Of a DNA stretch of 64,000 nucleotides, positions 57,147-64,000 are shown one piece after another. A program made the translations under genes and the position numbers. Source of the DNA: AC-32 sp963717725 (GTDB taxonomy: Bacteria > Actinomycetota > Thermoleophilia > Gaiellales > Gaiellaceae); the NCBI GenBank assembly GCA_963717725.1, contig CAVQWS010000003.1, forward strand, positions 465,483 through 529,482. The letters are read 5' to 3'. How positions within the stretch are numbered: the stretch's first letter is position 1; each line of letters begins with the position of its first letter. A model generated the notes under the pieces. It was given only the letters and a program-made list of their open reading frames with translations, searched no databases and was not told the origin of the DNA.

Positions 57147-58277
57147 TTAGCCGGTGGTGGTGGCCGCGCCCGACGTCGTCGAGGACGACTGCTTGCAGGG
57201 GTCCTGGCCGGGCGGCGGCGCGTAGCCCGTCTGGTAGCCGATCTCCCCGCAGTAGTGCTTCTTGATCCCGGCGAGCCACTTGTCCATCTCCTTCTGCTTG
57301 TCCTGGGAGAGGAGCTGCTGCCGGATCGCTTCCTTCACCTGCGGGAGCGGCGTCGGCTTCGCGGGCGTCCCGGCCTTGACCGGCCCGAGCGCCTCGATGA
57401 TGTGCCAGCCGAACTGCGAGTGGACCGGCTTCGAGATCACGTTCTCCTTGATCGAGAAGGCGACCTTCTCGAACTCCGGCACGAGCCGGCCCTTGACCGC
57501 CGTGCCCGGCGGGAGCTTGCCGCCGTTCTGAGCCGAAGAGGTGTCGGTCGAGTACTTCTTGGCGAGCGCGGCGAACTTGCTCGGGTCGGCCTGCAGCTGC
57601 GCGTAGAGCGCGTCGGCCTTCGCCTTCGACTTGACAAGGATGTGGCGAACGTCGCGGCTCTCCGGCTGCGCCGGCGTCGCGTACTGCTGCTTGTTCTTGT
57701 CGTAGTACGTCTTGATCTCGTCGTCCGGGACCTTGACGTCGCCGGTGACCTTCTTGAAGACGGCCTCGCGGATCAGCTGGAGCTTGATCCCCTGCCGGAC
57801 CTCCTCGTCGGTGAAGCCCTGCTGTTTGAGCGCGGCCTGGTAGCGCTGCTCCATCTGCTTGGGCGTCGCCTGCTTCTGGCCGGCGGGGTTGCCGTAGTAC
57901 TGCTTCTTGATCTGGTCGAGGCGCGCGTCGATCGCCTTGTCGTCGACCTTGACACCGAGCTTCTCGGCCTCCTGCTCGTACTCGCTGCTCTGGATCAGGA
58001 ACTGGGTGGCGTTCGTCTTCAGGTTGGCCAGGTCGACCGTGCCAGCCTTCGGGAACGCGCGCTTGGTGGCGATGAAGTTGCGCTTGGTCTGCGCGATCAG
58101 CGCGTCCCATTGCGCCTTCGTGATCTGCTGGTCCCCGACCACGGCGACCGAGTTGTCGGAGACCGACTGCGAGCCGCCGCCACCGCACGCCGCGACCACG
58201 AGCACCAGCGCCGCGCAAAGGCCGATCAGTACGAGTCGTCTCATGGAAAAAGCGCCAGCAGCAGGGGTTTTGCTCAT
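57147..58277 (-). CDS. Parvulin-type (PpiC/SurA-like) lipoprotein foldase
   Basis: A 376-residue lipoprotein. The lipobox is LVLVVAACGG; the ATG at 58277 (overlapping the mfd stop) or 58244 may be the start. An N-terminal SurA-like helical region (DNSVAVVGDQQITKAQWDAL) is followed by the parvulin domain: DVRHILVKSKAKADAL, KYSTDTSSAQNGGKLP and HSQFGWHIIEALGP. It would help fold exported proteins at the outer face of the membrane. Confidence 0.92.
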   Translation of the reverse strand: MSKTPAAGAFSMRRLVLIGLCAALVLVVAACGGGGSQSVSDNSVAVVGDQQITKAQWDALIAQTKRNFIATKRAFPKAGTVDLANLKTNATQFLIQSSEYEQEAEKLGVKVDDKAIDARLDQIKKQYYGNPAGQKQATPKQMEQRYQAALKQQGFTDEEVRQGIKLQLIREAVFKKVTGDVKVPDDEIKTYYDKNKQQYATPAQPESRDVRHILVKSKAKADALYAQLQADPSKFAALAKKYSTDTSSAQNGGKLPPGTAVKGRLVPEFEKVAFSIKENVISKPVHSQFGWHIIEALGPVKAGTPAKPTPLPQVKEAIRQQLLSQDKQKEMDKWLAGIKKHYCGEIGYQTGYAPPPGQDPCKQSSSTTSGAATTTG

Positions 58278-61200
58278 GCTGCCCGGCGCGCGTCGAGTAT
58301 AGCATCGACTAGTCGAACCGCTGACGAGAATTCATCTGAGCGCAACGAAACCTCGCGCTTGGCGCTCGTGTAGACGGCGGTGTCGAGCTCCGAGCGCAGC
58401 GCGCGCAGCTCGCCCGAGCCCAGCAGCAGCGGGCCGACCGTCGCCTTGCCTGCCCGGAAGACGAGGTAGTCGGCCCCGGCGGTCGCGAGCTTCAGCTTCG
58501 CCTCCTGGATCGCGAACAGGTTCTCCACCGGTTCGGGCAGCGGGCCGTAGCGGTCCTCGGTCGCCGCTTGGAGCTCGCGCAGCTCATCCTCGGTCTCGGT
58601 CAGCGCGAGGCGGCGGTGGAGGTCGATCTTCAGCGCCTCTGCCTCGATGTACGGCGCCGGCACGTAGGCGTCGACACTCGCCTCGACCCGCACCGGCCGA
58701 GCAGCGGGCCGCCGCTCGCCCGAGAGCTCCGCGACCGCCTCTGCCAGCAGCTCGACATAGAGTTCGAAACCGAGCGCAGCGACGTGACCCGACTGCTCGG
58801 CGCCGAGCAGGTCGCCCGCGCCGCGGATCTCGAGGTCGCGCATCGCGATCGCGAAGCCCGCGCCGAGCTCGGTGTGGTCGGCGAGGGTCGCCAGCCGGGC
58901 CCGCGCCTCCGGGGTCAGCTCGCGCGAGTCGGGATAGAAGAGGTAGGCGTGGGCGAGCACGTCGGAGCGGCCCACGCGCCCGCGGATCTGGTAGAGCTGG
59001 GCGAGCCCGAGGGCGTCGGCCCGCTCCACGATCAGCGTGTTCGCCTGCGGGATATCGAGGCCGGACTCGATGATCGTCGTCGAGACGAGCACGTCCGCGT
59101 CGCCGCGCAGGAACGAGTGCATCTTCTCCTCGAGCTCACGCTCCCGCATCTGGCCGTGGGCGACCTCGACGCGCAGGCTCGGCGCCAGCTGCTGGATCTT
59201 GGCCGCGGCCTCCTCGATCGTCTCGACCCGGTTGTGCAGGTAGAAGCTCTGACCGCCGCGCGCGTGCTCGCGCTCGAGCGCGGCCTTGACGAGCTCGTCG
59301 TCGTACTCGCCCACGTAGGTGCGAATCGGCCGCCGGCCCTCGGGCGGGGTCTCGATCACCGAGATGTCGCGCAGGCCCGAGAGCGACATGTGCAGCGTGC
59401 GCGGGATCGGGGTTGCGCTCAGCGAGAGCACGTCCACCTCCAGCCGCAGCGCCCGTAGGAGCTCCTTCTGGGCGACGCCGAAGCGCTGCTCCTCGTCCAC
59501 GATCACGAGCCCGAGCTCCTTCGGGATCACGTCGCGGCTGAGCACGCGGTGCGTGCCGAGCAGGACGTCGACCTTGCCCGCCTCGAAGTCGGCGACGACC
59601 TGCTTCTGCTCCTTCGGCGAGCGGAAGCGCGAGATCATCTCCACGCGCACCGGGAAGTCGCGGTAGCGCTCGCGGAAGGTGTTCCAGTGCTGCTCGGCGA
59701 GCACGGTCGTCGGGACGAGCATCAGCGTCTGCTTGCCGTTGACGGCGACGGCGAAGGCCGCGCGGACGGCGACCTCGGTCTTGCCGAAGCCGACGTCGCC
59801 GCAGACGAGCCGGTCCATCGGGCGCGGCGCCTCGAGGTCCTCCTTGACGGCCTCGATCGCGGTGCGCTGGTCCTCGGTCTCGCGGTACGGGAACTCGGCC
59901 TCGAGCCGCTCCAGCCACTCGTTCTCGAGCTCGTACGCGACCCCGGGCGCCTGCTGGCGGCGCGCATAGAGCGCGAGCAGCTCTCCGGCCAGCTCGCGCA
60001 GGCTCGTGCGCGCGCGGCTCTTCAGGTTCTGCCAGGCCTTGCCGCCGAGCTTCGAGAGGGCCGGCGCGCCCGCGTCCGCGCCGATGTACTTCGAAACCTT
60101 GCCGATCTGCTCGTGTGGAACGTAGAGCCGGTCGTCGCCGCGGAAACCGAGGAAGAGGTAGTCGCGGGTGACCTCCGCGACCGTCTTCGTCTCGAACCCG
60201 ATCAGCTTCCCGATCCCGTGGTCCTCGTGGACGATGAAGTCGCCGGTGCGCAGGTCCGCGAAGCTCTGCAGTGCGCGGCCGGCAGGTGCGGCGCGCGTGC
60301 GGGCGCGCTTGCGAAAGACCTGCGTGTCGGGCAGCAGCACGAGCCCGAGGTCGCGCCAGACGAAGCCGCGCCGCGCAGGCGAGACGGCGAAGTAGAGCTC
60401 GGGCTCGTCCGGGAGCCGGTCGCCCTCCTCGAGGATCTTCGGCTCGACCCGCCGCAGCAGGTTGGCAGTGCGCAGCGCCTCGCCGCGGTGCGGGAAGGCG
60501 ACGACCACCCGGTTCCCGGCGCGGACGAAGCCGGCCAGCTCGTTCTCGGCCTCCGCCAGCCCGCGCGCCGCGATCGCCGGGCGCTGGGCCTCGAAGGCGT
60601 GCCCCTGCCCACGCGGGAACGACTCGAGCTCCGCGCTGCCCTCGAGCGATTGTTCGGTGCCGTCTTCGGCCCAGACCTCGCGCACCTGCTCGGGCTCCCA
60701 GACGAGATCCGGCGGCCGCTCGAGCGGCGGGACGAGGTCGTCCGGGACATGCCCCGGGGACAGTCCCTCGGCCTCGTCCGAAAGCGACGGCTCGATCAGG
60801 TCGAGCCGCCGCTCGGCGGCCGGGTAGACGACCGCACCCTCGACCTCGTGCAGCGCGCGCTGTGTGAAGGCCGAGAACGCGCGCACCGCCTCGATCTCGT
60901 CGCCGAAGAACTCGACTCGCAGCGGCTCGCGCCCGGTCGTCGGGAAGACGTCGATCAGGCCGCCGCGAACGGCGAAGTGGCCGCGCTCCTGGGCGCGGTC
61001 GACCCGCTCGTACCCGGCCTGCGCCAGCAGCTCGGCAAGCGCCTCGAGCCCGGGCGCCTCGCCGGCCGCCAGCCGGATCGGCGCCGGCCGCGCCTCGGGC
61101 GGAGGGAGCGGCTCCGCGATCGCGGTGGCGGAGGCACAGACGAGCCCGCCGGCAGCGAGCACCTCGAGCGCCCGCGCGCGCTCGCCGACGAGATGCGGCG

Positions 61201-61498
61201 GCGGCTCGAGCCCGGAGCCCCAGTGCACGCCGCGGCTCGGGAGCAGCGCGACGCGTTCCTCGCCGAGGAACCAGCGCGCCCCCTCAGCCGCGTCACGGGC
61301 GTCGGCGTCCTCGGGCAGCAGCACGACGAGCGCGCGGCCCAGCTGCTCGTGCAACGCCGCCAGCAGCAGCGGCAGCGCAGGCTCGGAGACGCGCGCGGGT
61401 TCCGGCAGCGCGTCCGCGAACGCGGCCAGACGCTCGTCGCCGAGCAGCTCCTCGACGAGCGGATGGAGCACGGGCCGGGTGGTTTCGCGCAGGTCCAA
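58274..61498 (-). CDS. mfd: Transcription-repair coupling factor Mfd
   Basis: ATP-driven translocase that removes stalled RNA polymerase and recruits UvrA. 1074 residues from TTG 61498; no earlier usable start codon is seen. N-terminal UvrB-like domain to ~330; RNA polymerase-binding CarD-like domain near FIVHEDHGIGKLIGFET; helicase motifs Walker A CGDVGFGKTEVAVRAAF, DEEQRFG, VLVSTTIIESGLDIPQANT (part) and QIRGRVGRS; and a C-terminal TRCF domain. A REP element lies in-frame within codons ~239-249 (EGLSPGHVP). Confidence 0.95.
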   Translation of the reverse strand: MDLRETTRPVLHPLVEELLGDERLAAFADALPEPARVSEPALPLLLAALHEQLGRALVVLLPEDADARDAAEGARWFLGEERVALLPSRGVHWGSGLEPPPHLVGERARALEVLAAGGLVCASATAIAEPLPPPEARPAPIRLAAGEAPGLEALAELLAQAGYERVDRAQERGHFAVRGGLIDVFPTTGREPLRVEFFGDEIEAVRAFSAFTQRALHEVEGAVVYPAAERRLDLIEPSLSDEAEGLSPGHVPDDLVPPLERPPDLVWEPEQVREVWAEDGTEQSLEGSAELESFPRGQGHAFEAQRPAIAARGLAEAENELAGFVRAGNRVVVAFPHRGEALRTANLLRRVEPKILEEGDRLPDEPELYFAVSPARRGFVWRDLGLVLLPDTQVFRKRARTRAAPAGRALQSFADLRTGDFIVHEDHGIGKLIGFETKTVAEVTRDYLFLGFRGDDRLYVPHEQIGKVSKYIGADAGAPALSKLGGKAWQNLKSRARTSLRELAGELLALYARRQQAPGVAYELENEWLERLEAEFPYRETEDQRTAIEAVKEDLEAPRPMDRLVCGDVGFGKTEVAVRAAFAVAVNGKQTLMLVPTTVLAEQHWNTFRERYRDFPVRVEMISRFRSPKEQKQVVADFEAGKVDVLLGTHRVLSRDVIPKELGLVIVDEEQRFGVAQKELLRALRLEVDVLSLSATPIPRTLHMSLSGLRDISVIETPPEGRRPIRTYVGEYDDELVKAALEREHARGGQSFYLHNRVETIEEAAAKIQQLAPSLRVEVAHGQMRERELEEKMHSFLRGDADVLVSTTIIESGLDIPQANTLIVERADALGLAQLYQIRGRVGRSDVLAHAYLFYPDSRELTPEARARLATLADHTELGAGFAIAMRDLEIRGAGDLLGAEQSGHVAALGFELYVELLAEAVAELSGERRPAARPVRVEASVDAYVPAPYIEAEALKIDLHRRLALTETEDELRELQAATEDRYGPLPEPVENLFAIQEAKLKLATAGADYLVFRAGKATVGPLLLGSGELRALRSELDTAVYTSAKREVSLRSDEFSSAVRLVDAILDARRAA
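60753..60785 (+). repeat. REP element inside the mfd coding sequence
   Basis: CCCGGGGACAGTCCCTCGG differs at one base in 19 from the REP core at 26057-26075. TCCGAA follows at the same 5-nt spacing as in the left REP. On the minus strand it is read in-frame as part of mfd. Hairpin GGGGAC-A-GTCCCT keeps all but the outer pair. Confidence 0.75.
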
Positions 61499-61540
61499 GA
61501 CGAATGACGGAACCGGCGGTTCCGCCCCCCAATCGTAGCC

Positions 61541-62596
61541 GTGAGTACGATCTCGACCGGGTTGTCGAGGATCGGGATCGCGGCACTGGCCGGCGGCGCG
61601 CTGTTGCTGGCGGCGACCGCGTGCAGCGGTGGCGGCAGCGGCCAGGCAAAGACGGCCGAGCCCGCGGAGCGCCACCTTGTCTACATCGCCGGTGACTCCA
61701 CGAAGAACGCGAGCGTGATGATCGCCGACCCGAACGGCCAGAACGCCCAGCACCTGACCAGCGGCTTCGTCGCGCTGCTCTCGCCCGACGGAAAGACGGT
61801 CGCCGTCCAGCGCAAGGGCAAGGGAATCTTCCTGGTCTCGAGCGACGGCACCAAGACGCGCCGCCTCACCGCAAGGCCGCTACGGCCCGTGGCCTGGTCG
61901 CCCGACGGCAAGACGCTCTATGCCGCGGCCTCGAACGGCTCGGCGGTGACCGAGCTGCTGGCGCTCGACCGGGACGACGGCAGCTCGCACTCGCTGGCGA
62001 GGGGCTCGTTCTACGGCTTCGACGTCTCCCCCGACGGCTCGCAGCTCGTCTATTCGCGCGCGCCCGAGGTGACTCCCGAGGGTATTTGCGGAGATCAGTT
62101 CGACCTCTACGTGACGAAGCTCGACGGCTCCTCAGCCGAGCGGATCACCAACGACGGCGTGAGCGCATTCCCGGTCTGGGGCCCGGCCGCGATCGCCTTC
62201 TCGCATTTCCCCAGCACCGGGGACCAATACGACTGCAGCGCACCCGGGATCCGGACAATCGACCCCGACGGCTCGAATCCCAAGACCGTGATCGACCGCT
62301 CGCCCGACTCGATCAACCTGCTCGGCTTCTACGGCCTGCAGCCCCTCGGCTGGGCCGACGACTCGCACCTGCTGATCGGCCTGCGCGCCGAGTCCGGCAC
62401 CGAGGGCGCGGTGCTCGACATCGGCAGCAAGAAGATCCGGCGCCTGAACGAGTTCGCCGACGAGATCTCGAGCGACGGGCGCTACTCGGTCGGCAGCGGC
62501 GGCCAGGACGCGCTCGTGCTCTCGATCATGCGCCTCTCGGACGGCCACCGGGTACTCATGCGCAAGAACGTCTGCTGCCCGGACTGGAACCGCTAG
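61541..62596 (+). CDS. TolB-like beta-propeller lipoprotein
   Basis: A 351-residue lipoprotein with the lipobox LLLAATAC (C28). The rest is a WD40/TolB-like propeller: repeated SPDGK.-type blades such as LLSPDGKTVAVQRKGKG, AWSPDGKTLYAAAS and DVSPDGSQLVYSR, with LDGSSAERIT strands. The cysteines GICGDQ, YDCSAPG and NVCCPDW may form disulfides. It has no known partner here. It diverges from mfd; the 42-bp gap carries a GGAACC...GGTTCC inverted repeat. Confidence 0.82.
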   Translation: MSTISTGLSRIGIAALAGGALLLAATACSGGGSGQAKTAEPAERHLVYIAGDSTKNASVMIADPNGQNAQHLTSGFVALLSPDGKTVAVQRKGKGIFLVSSDGTKTRRLTARPLRPVAWSPDGKTLYAAASNGSAVTELLALDRDDGSSHSLARGSFYGFDVSPDGSQLVYSRAPEVTPEGICGDQFDLYVTKLDGSSAERITNDGVSAFPVWGPAAIAFSHFPSTGDQYDCSAPGIRTIDPDGSNPKTVIDRSPDSINLLGFYGLQPLGWADDSHLLIGLRAESGTEGAVLDIGSKKIRRLNEFADEISSDGRYSVGSGGQDALVLSIMRLSDGHRVLMRKNVCCPDWNR

Positions 62597-63186
62597 TTAA
62601 AGCGTTGCTGCGCGGCCTCTAGGCCGTCGGTCGCGATCGTCTCGACGGCGTCGGCGGCGCGGGCGATCAGCGCCTCCGCATCCTCGTCCGGCGCGAACGG
62701 CGAGAGCACCCAGTCGGCGACCGGGCGCGGGTCGCCACGCCCGGGGCGCCCGACGCCGATCCGCAGCCGGAGGAACTCCTGCGAGCCGAGGTGCTGCGCG
62801 AGCGAGCGCAGCCCGTTGTGGCCGGCGAGCCCGCCCCCGGCCCGCGCCTGCAGGCGGCCAGCTTCGAGGTCGACGTCGTCGTGGGCGACGAGCACCTGCT
62901 CCGGCTCGACCTTGAAGAAACGCACCGCCGCGCCGACCGAGCGGCCCGAGTCGTTCATGTACGTCTCGGGCTTCAGCAGCGCGAGGCGTAGGTCGCCGAG
63001 CCGCACTTCCGCGAGCGAGCCCGAGAACTTGGAGCGCCAGGAACCACCGTGCCGACGGGCCACCTCGTCGAGCACGACCCAGCCGGCGTTGTGGCGGGTC
63101 CGCTCGTACTCGCGGCCCGGGTTGCCGAGTCCCGCGACCAGCAGATCCAGCGTCGAGGCGCTCTCGCCCCGACGGAAGAGGCGCAC
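62593..63186 (-). CDS. pth: Peptidyl-tRNA hydrolase
   Basis: Frees tRNA from stalled peptidyl-tRNA. 197 residues. Active-site histidine in YERTRHNAGW, aspartate in LVAHDDVDLEAG, and other matches LLVAGLGNPG, LLKPETYMNDSG and GGLAGHNGLRSL. The GTG start abuts the L25 stop, so the two form an operon, the usual rplY-pth pair. It overlaps the convergent propeller gene end by 4 bp. Confidence 0.96.
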   Translation of the reverse strand: MRLFRRGESASTLDLLVAGLGNPGREYERTRHNAGWVVLDEVARRHGGSWRSKFSGSLAEVRLGDLRLALLKPETYMNDSGRSVGAAVRFFKVEPEQVLVAHDDVDLEAGRLQARAGGGLAGHNGLRSLAQHLGSQEFLRLRIGVGRPGRGDPRPVADWVLSPFAPDEDAEALIARAADAVETIATDGLEAAQQRFN

Positions 63187-63912
63187 CTAGCCCTCGTCGG
63201 TGCTTTGTTCGTCCGAGGCGCCCTCGGCCGCGGCTTCCTCGCCCTCGGCGGGAGCCTCCTCGCCTTCCGGCACCTCGCCCTCGGGCACCTCGCCCTCCTC
63301 GAGCTCCTCGCCCTCGACCTCTTCGGGCTCCGGCTCTACGAACCGCGTCGGCATCGTCACGGTCGCGAGCACCGTCTCCTCTGGGTCGTCCAGGAACTTG
63401 ACGCCCTCCTGCACCGGCAGGTCGACCAGGCGCAGCGTGTCCCCGATCGCCATCCCGGTGACGTCGAGCTCGAGGTGCTCGGGAATCTCCATCGGCAGCG
63501 CCTCGACCGTGATCTCGCGGTTGACCTGGGAGAGCACGCCGCCCTCGGTCACGCCGACCGGCTCGCCGAGCAGTTCGACCACGACGCGGGCCTGGATCGG
63601 CTGGTCGAGGCGGACCTCCTGCAGGTCGATGTGGATGATCCCGCCTTTGACCGGATGCTGCTGGTAGTCCTTGAGAATCGACGGGTGGGTCGTTTTCTGA
63701 TCCTCGAGCGTGACGTCGAGGATCGCGTGCAGCCCCTGGCCGCCGGTCAGCACCCGGCGCAGCTCGCGCTCGGGGATGGAGATCGGATGCGGCGTCTTGC
63801 CGCGGCCGTAGAGGACGCCCGGAATCAGCCCCTGCTTGCGCAGCCGGCGTGACTCGGCGGAGCCGCGGCTGTCGCGCTCCTGGACCTGCAGTTTCACTCG
63901 TTCGCCGGCCAT
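63187..63912 (-). CDS. rplY: 50S ribosomal protein L25/general stress protein Ctc
   Basis: A 241-residue long-form L25 that binds 5S rRNA. Residues 1-95 are the L25 domain (RRLRKQGLIPGVLYGRG, VKGGIIHIDLQEV), then the C-terminal TL5-like domain (LDVTGMAIGDTLRLVDLP). The last ~45 residues are an acidic, low-complexity tail with EGEVPEGEVPEGEE repeats, as is common in Actinobacteria. Confidence 0.95.
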   Translation of the reverse strand: MAGERVKLQVQERDSRGSAESRRLRKQGLIPGVLYGRGKTPHPISIPERELRRVLTGGQGLHAILDVTLEDQKTTHPSILKDYQQHPVKGGIIHIDLQEVRLDQPIQARVVVELLGEPVGVTEGGVLSQVNREITVEALPMEIPEHLELDVTGMAIGDTLRLVDLPVQEGVKFLDDPEETVLATVTMPTRFVEPEPEEVEGEELEEGEVPEGEVPEGEEAPAEGEEAAAEGASDEQSTDEG

Positions 63913-63928
63913 CGGCGGGGCAGTGTAC

Positions 63929-64000
63929 CTACCGTTCGGGCAGTAGCTCCTCGAGCGACCTCGCCGCCCACATCGCCGTCGCGATCGCCGAGATGCCGAT
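63929..64000 (-). CDS. C-terminal end of an unidentified gene (cut by window edge)
   Basis: The minus strand is open from base 64000 to a TAG at 63929, giving the last 23 residues, ISAIATAMWAARSLEELLPER at the end. It looks like normal coding sequence of this genome, ending 16 bp before the L25 start. The product cannot be told. Confidence 0.5.
   Translation of the reverse strand: MGISAIATAMWAARSLEELLPER

Noticed and set aside
61499..61753. N-terminal extension of Mfd to 1159 residues
   Set aside because: Those codons are the opposite strand of the propeller lipoprotein gene and do not look like Mfd sequence.
63190..63320. Repeats in the last part of the L25 gene
   Set aside because: They encode the acidic low-complexity tail common in actinobacterial L25, not a DNA repeat with its own role.

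Overview
The window is a 64 kb piece of chromosome from a high-G+C actinobacterium. G+C looks close to 70% by eye, most starts are GTG or TTG, and the gene neighbourhoods are actinobacterial: moeZ-cysO-cysM-mec, and mfd-ppiC-mazG-eno-pyk-ftsB-DUF501. The divergence of the proteins and the mix of genes suggest a deep-branching class such as Thermoleophilia (inference; no rRNA gene is present to test it). Coding density is very high. There are no tRNA or rRNA genes, no prophage and no CRISPR array, and no gap over 300 bases without a gene.

Layout. 1-14.3 kb is accessory metabolism and signalling: the tail of a TPR protein, a frameshifted GMC oxidoreductase, a HhH-GPD repair protein, a stand-alone LigD-type polymerase, two tandem methyltransferases, an acyl-CoA dehydrogenase, a membrane adenylate cyclase, VOC proteins, a cupin, a membrane-anchored SARP-like regulator with a beta-propeller, and a frameshifted amidohydrolase. 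14.4-26.0 kb is a phosphate/polyphosphate island: CHAD protein, SixA-like phosphatase, ppx, ppk1, pstS, phoU, pstB, pstA, pstC, a divergent second pstS, and a PhoR/PhoB-like pair. It ends at a REP-associated transposase (RAYT) flanked by inverted REP sequences. 26.7-37.9 kb holds an HD-domain protein with an altered HD motif, an HxlR regulator, an M20 peptidase, a principal-type sigma factor, the moeZ-cysO-cysM-mec cysteine operon, a cupredoxin, a CNNM transporter, an MBL hydrolase and an SplB-like radical SAM gene under a LexA-type box.

37.9-51.7 kb holds a flavoprotein, a NarL-type two-component pair, a third frameshifted gene, a ferredoxin, small proteins, a cytochrome c biogenesis/L,D-transpeptidase/GDPD/GAF-SpoIIE operon, and small membrane proteins. 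51.7-64 kb is largely conserved housekeeping: HTH-receiver protein, DUF501, ftsB, pyk, eno, mazG, ppiC, mfd, pth and L25.

The most interesting signals are these. (1) A two-hairpin repeat occurs twice, each time right after a stop codon, and its stems are preserved by compensatory changes. (2) A REP family with its RAYT has a copy inside the mfd coding sequence. (3) A TANNNT hexamer lies 6-10 nt before the start codon of many first genes, which points to widespread leaderless transcription. (4) A perfect SOS box overlaps the promoter of the radical SAM gene. (5) Several proteins have unusual architectures: rhodanese before the E1 domain, HTH before the receiver, a SARP-TM-propeller fusion and HD changed to HC. 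(6) Three single-base frameshifts occur in otherwise well conserved enzymes.
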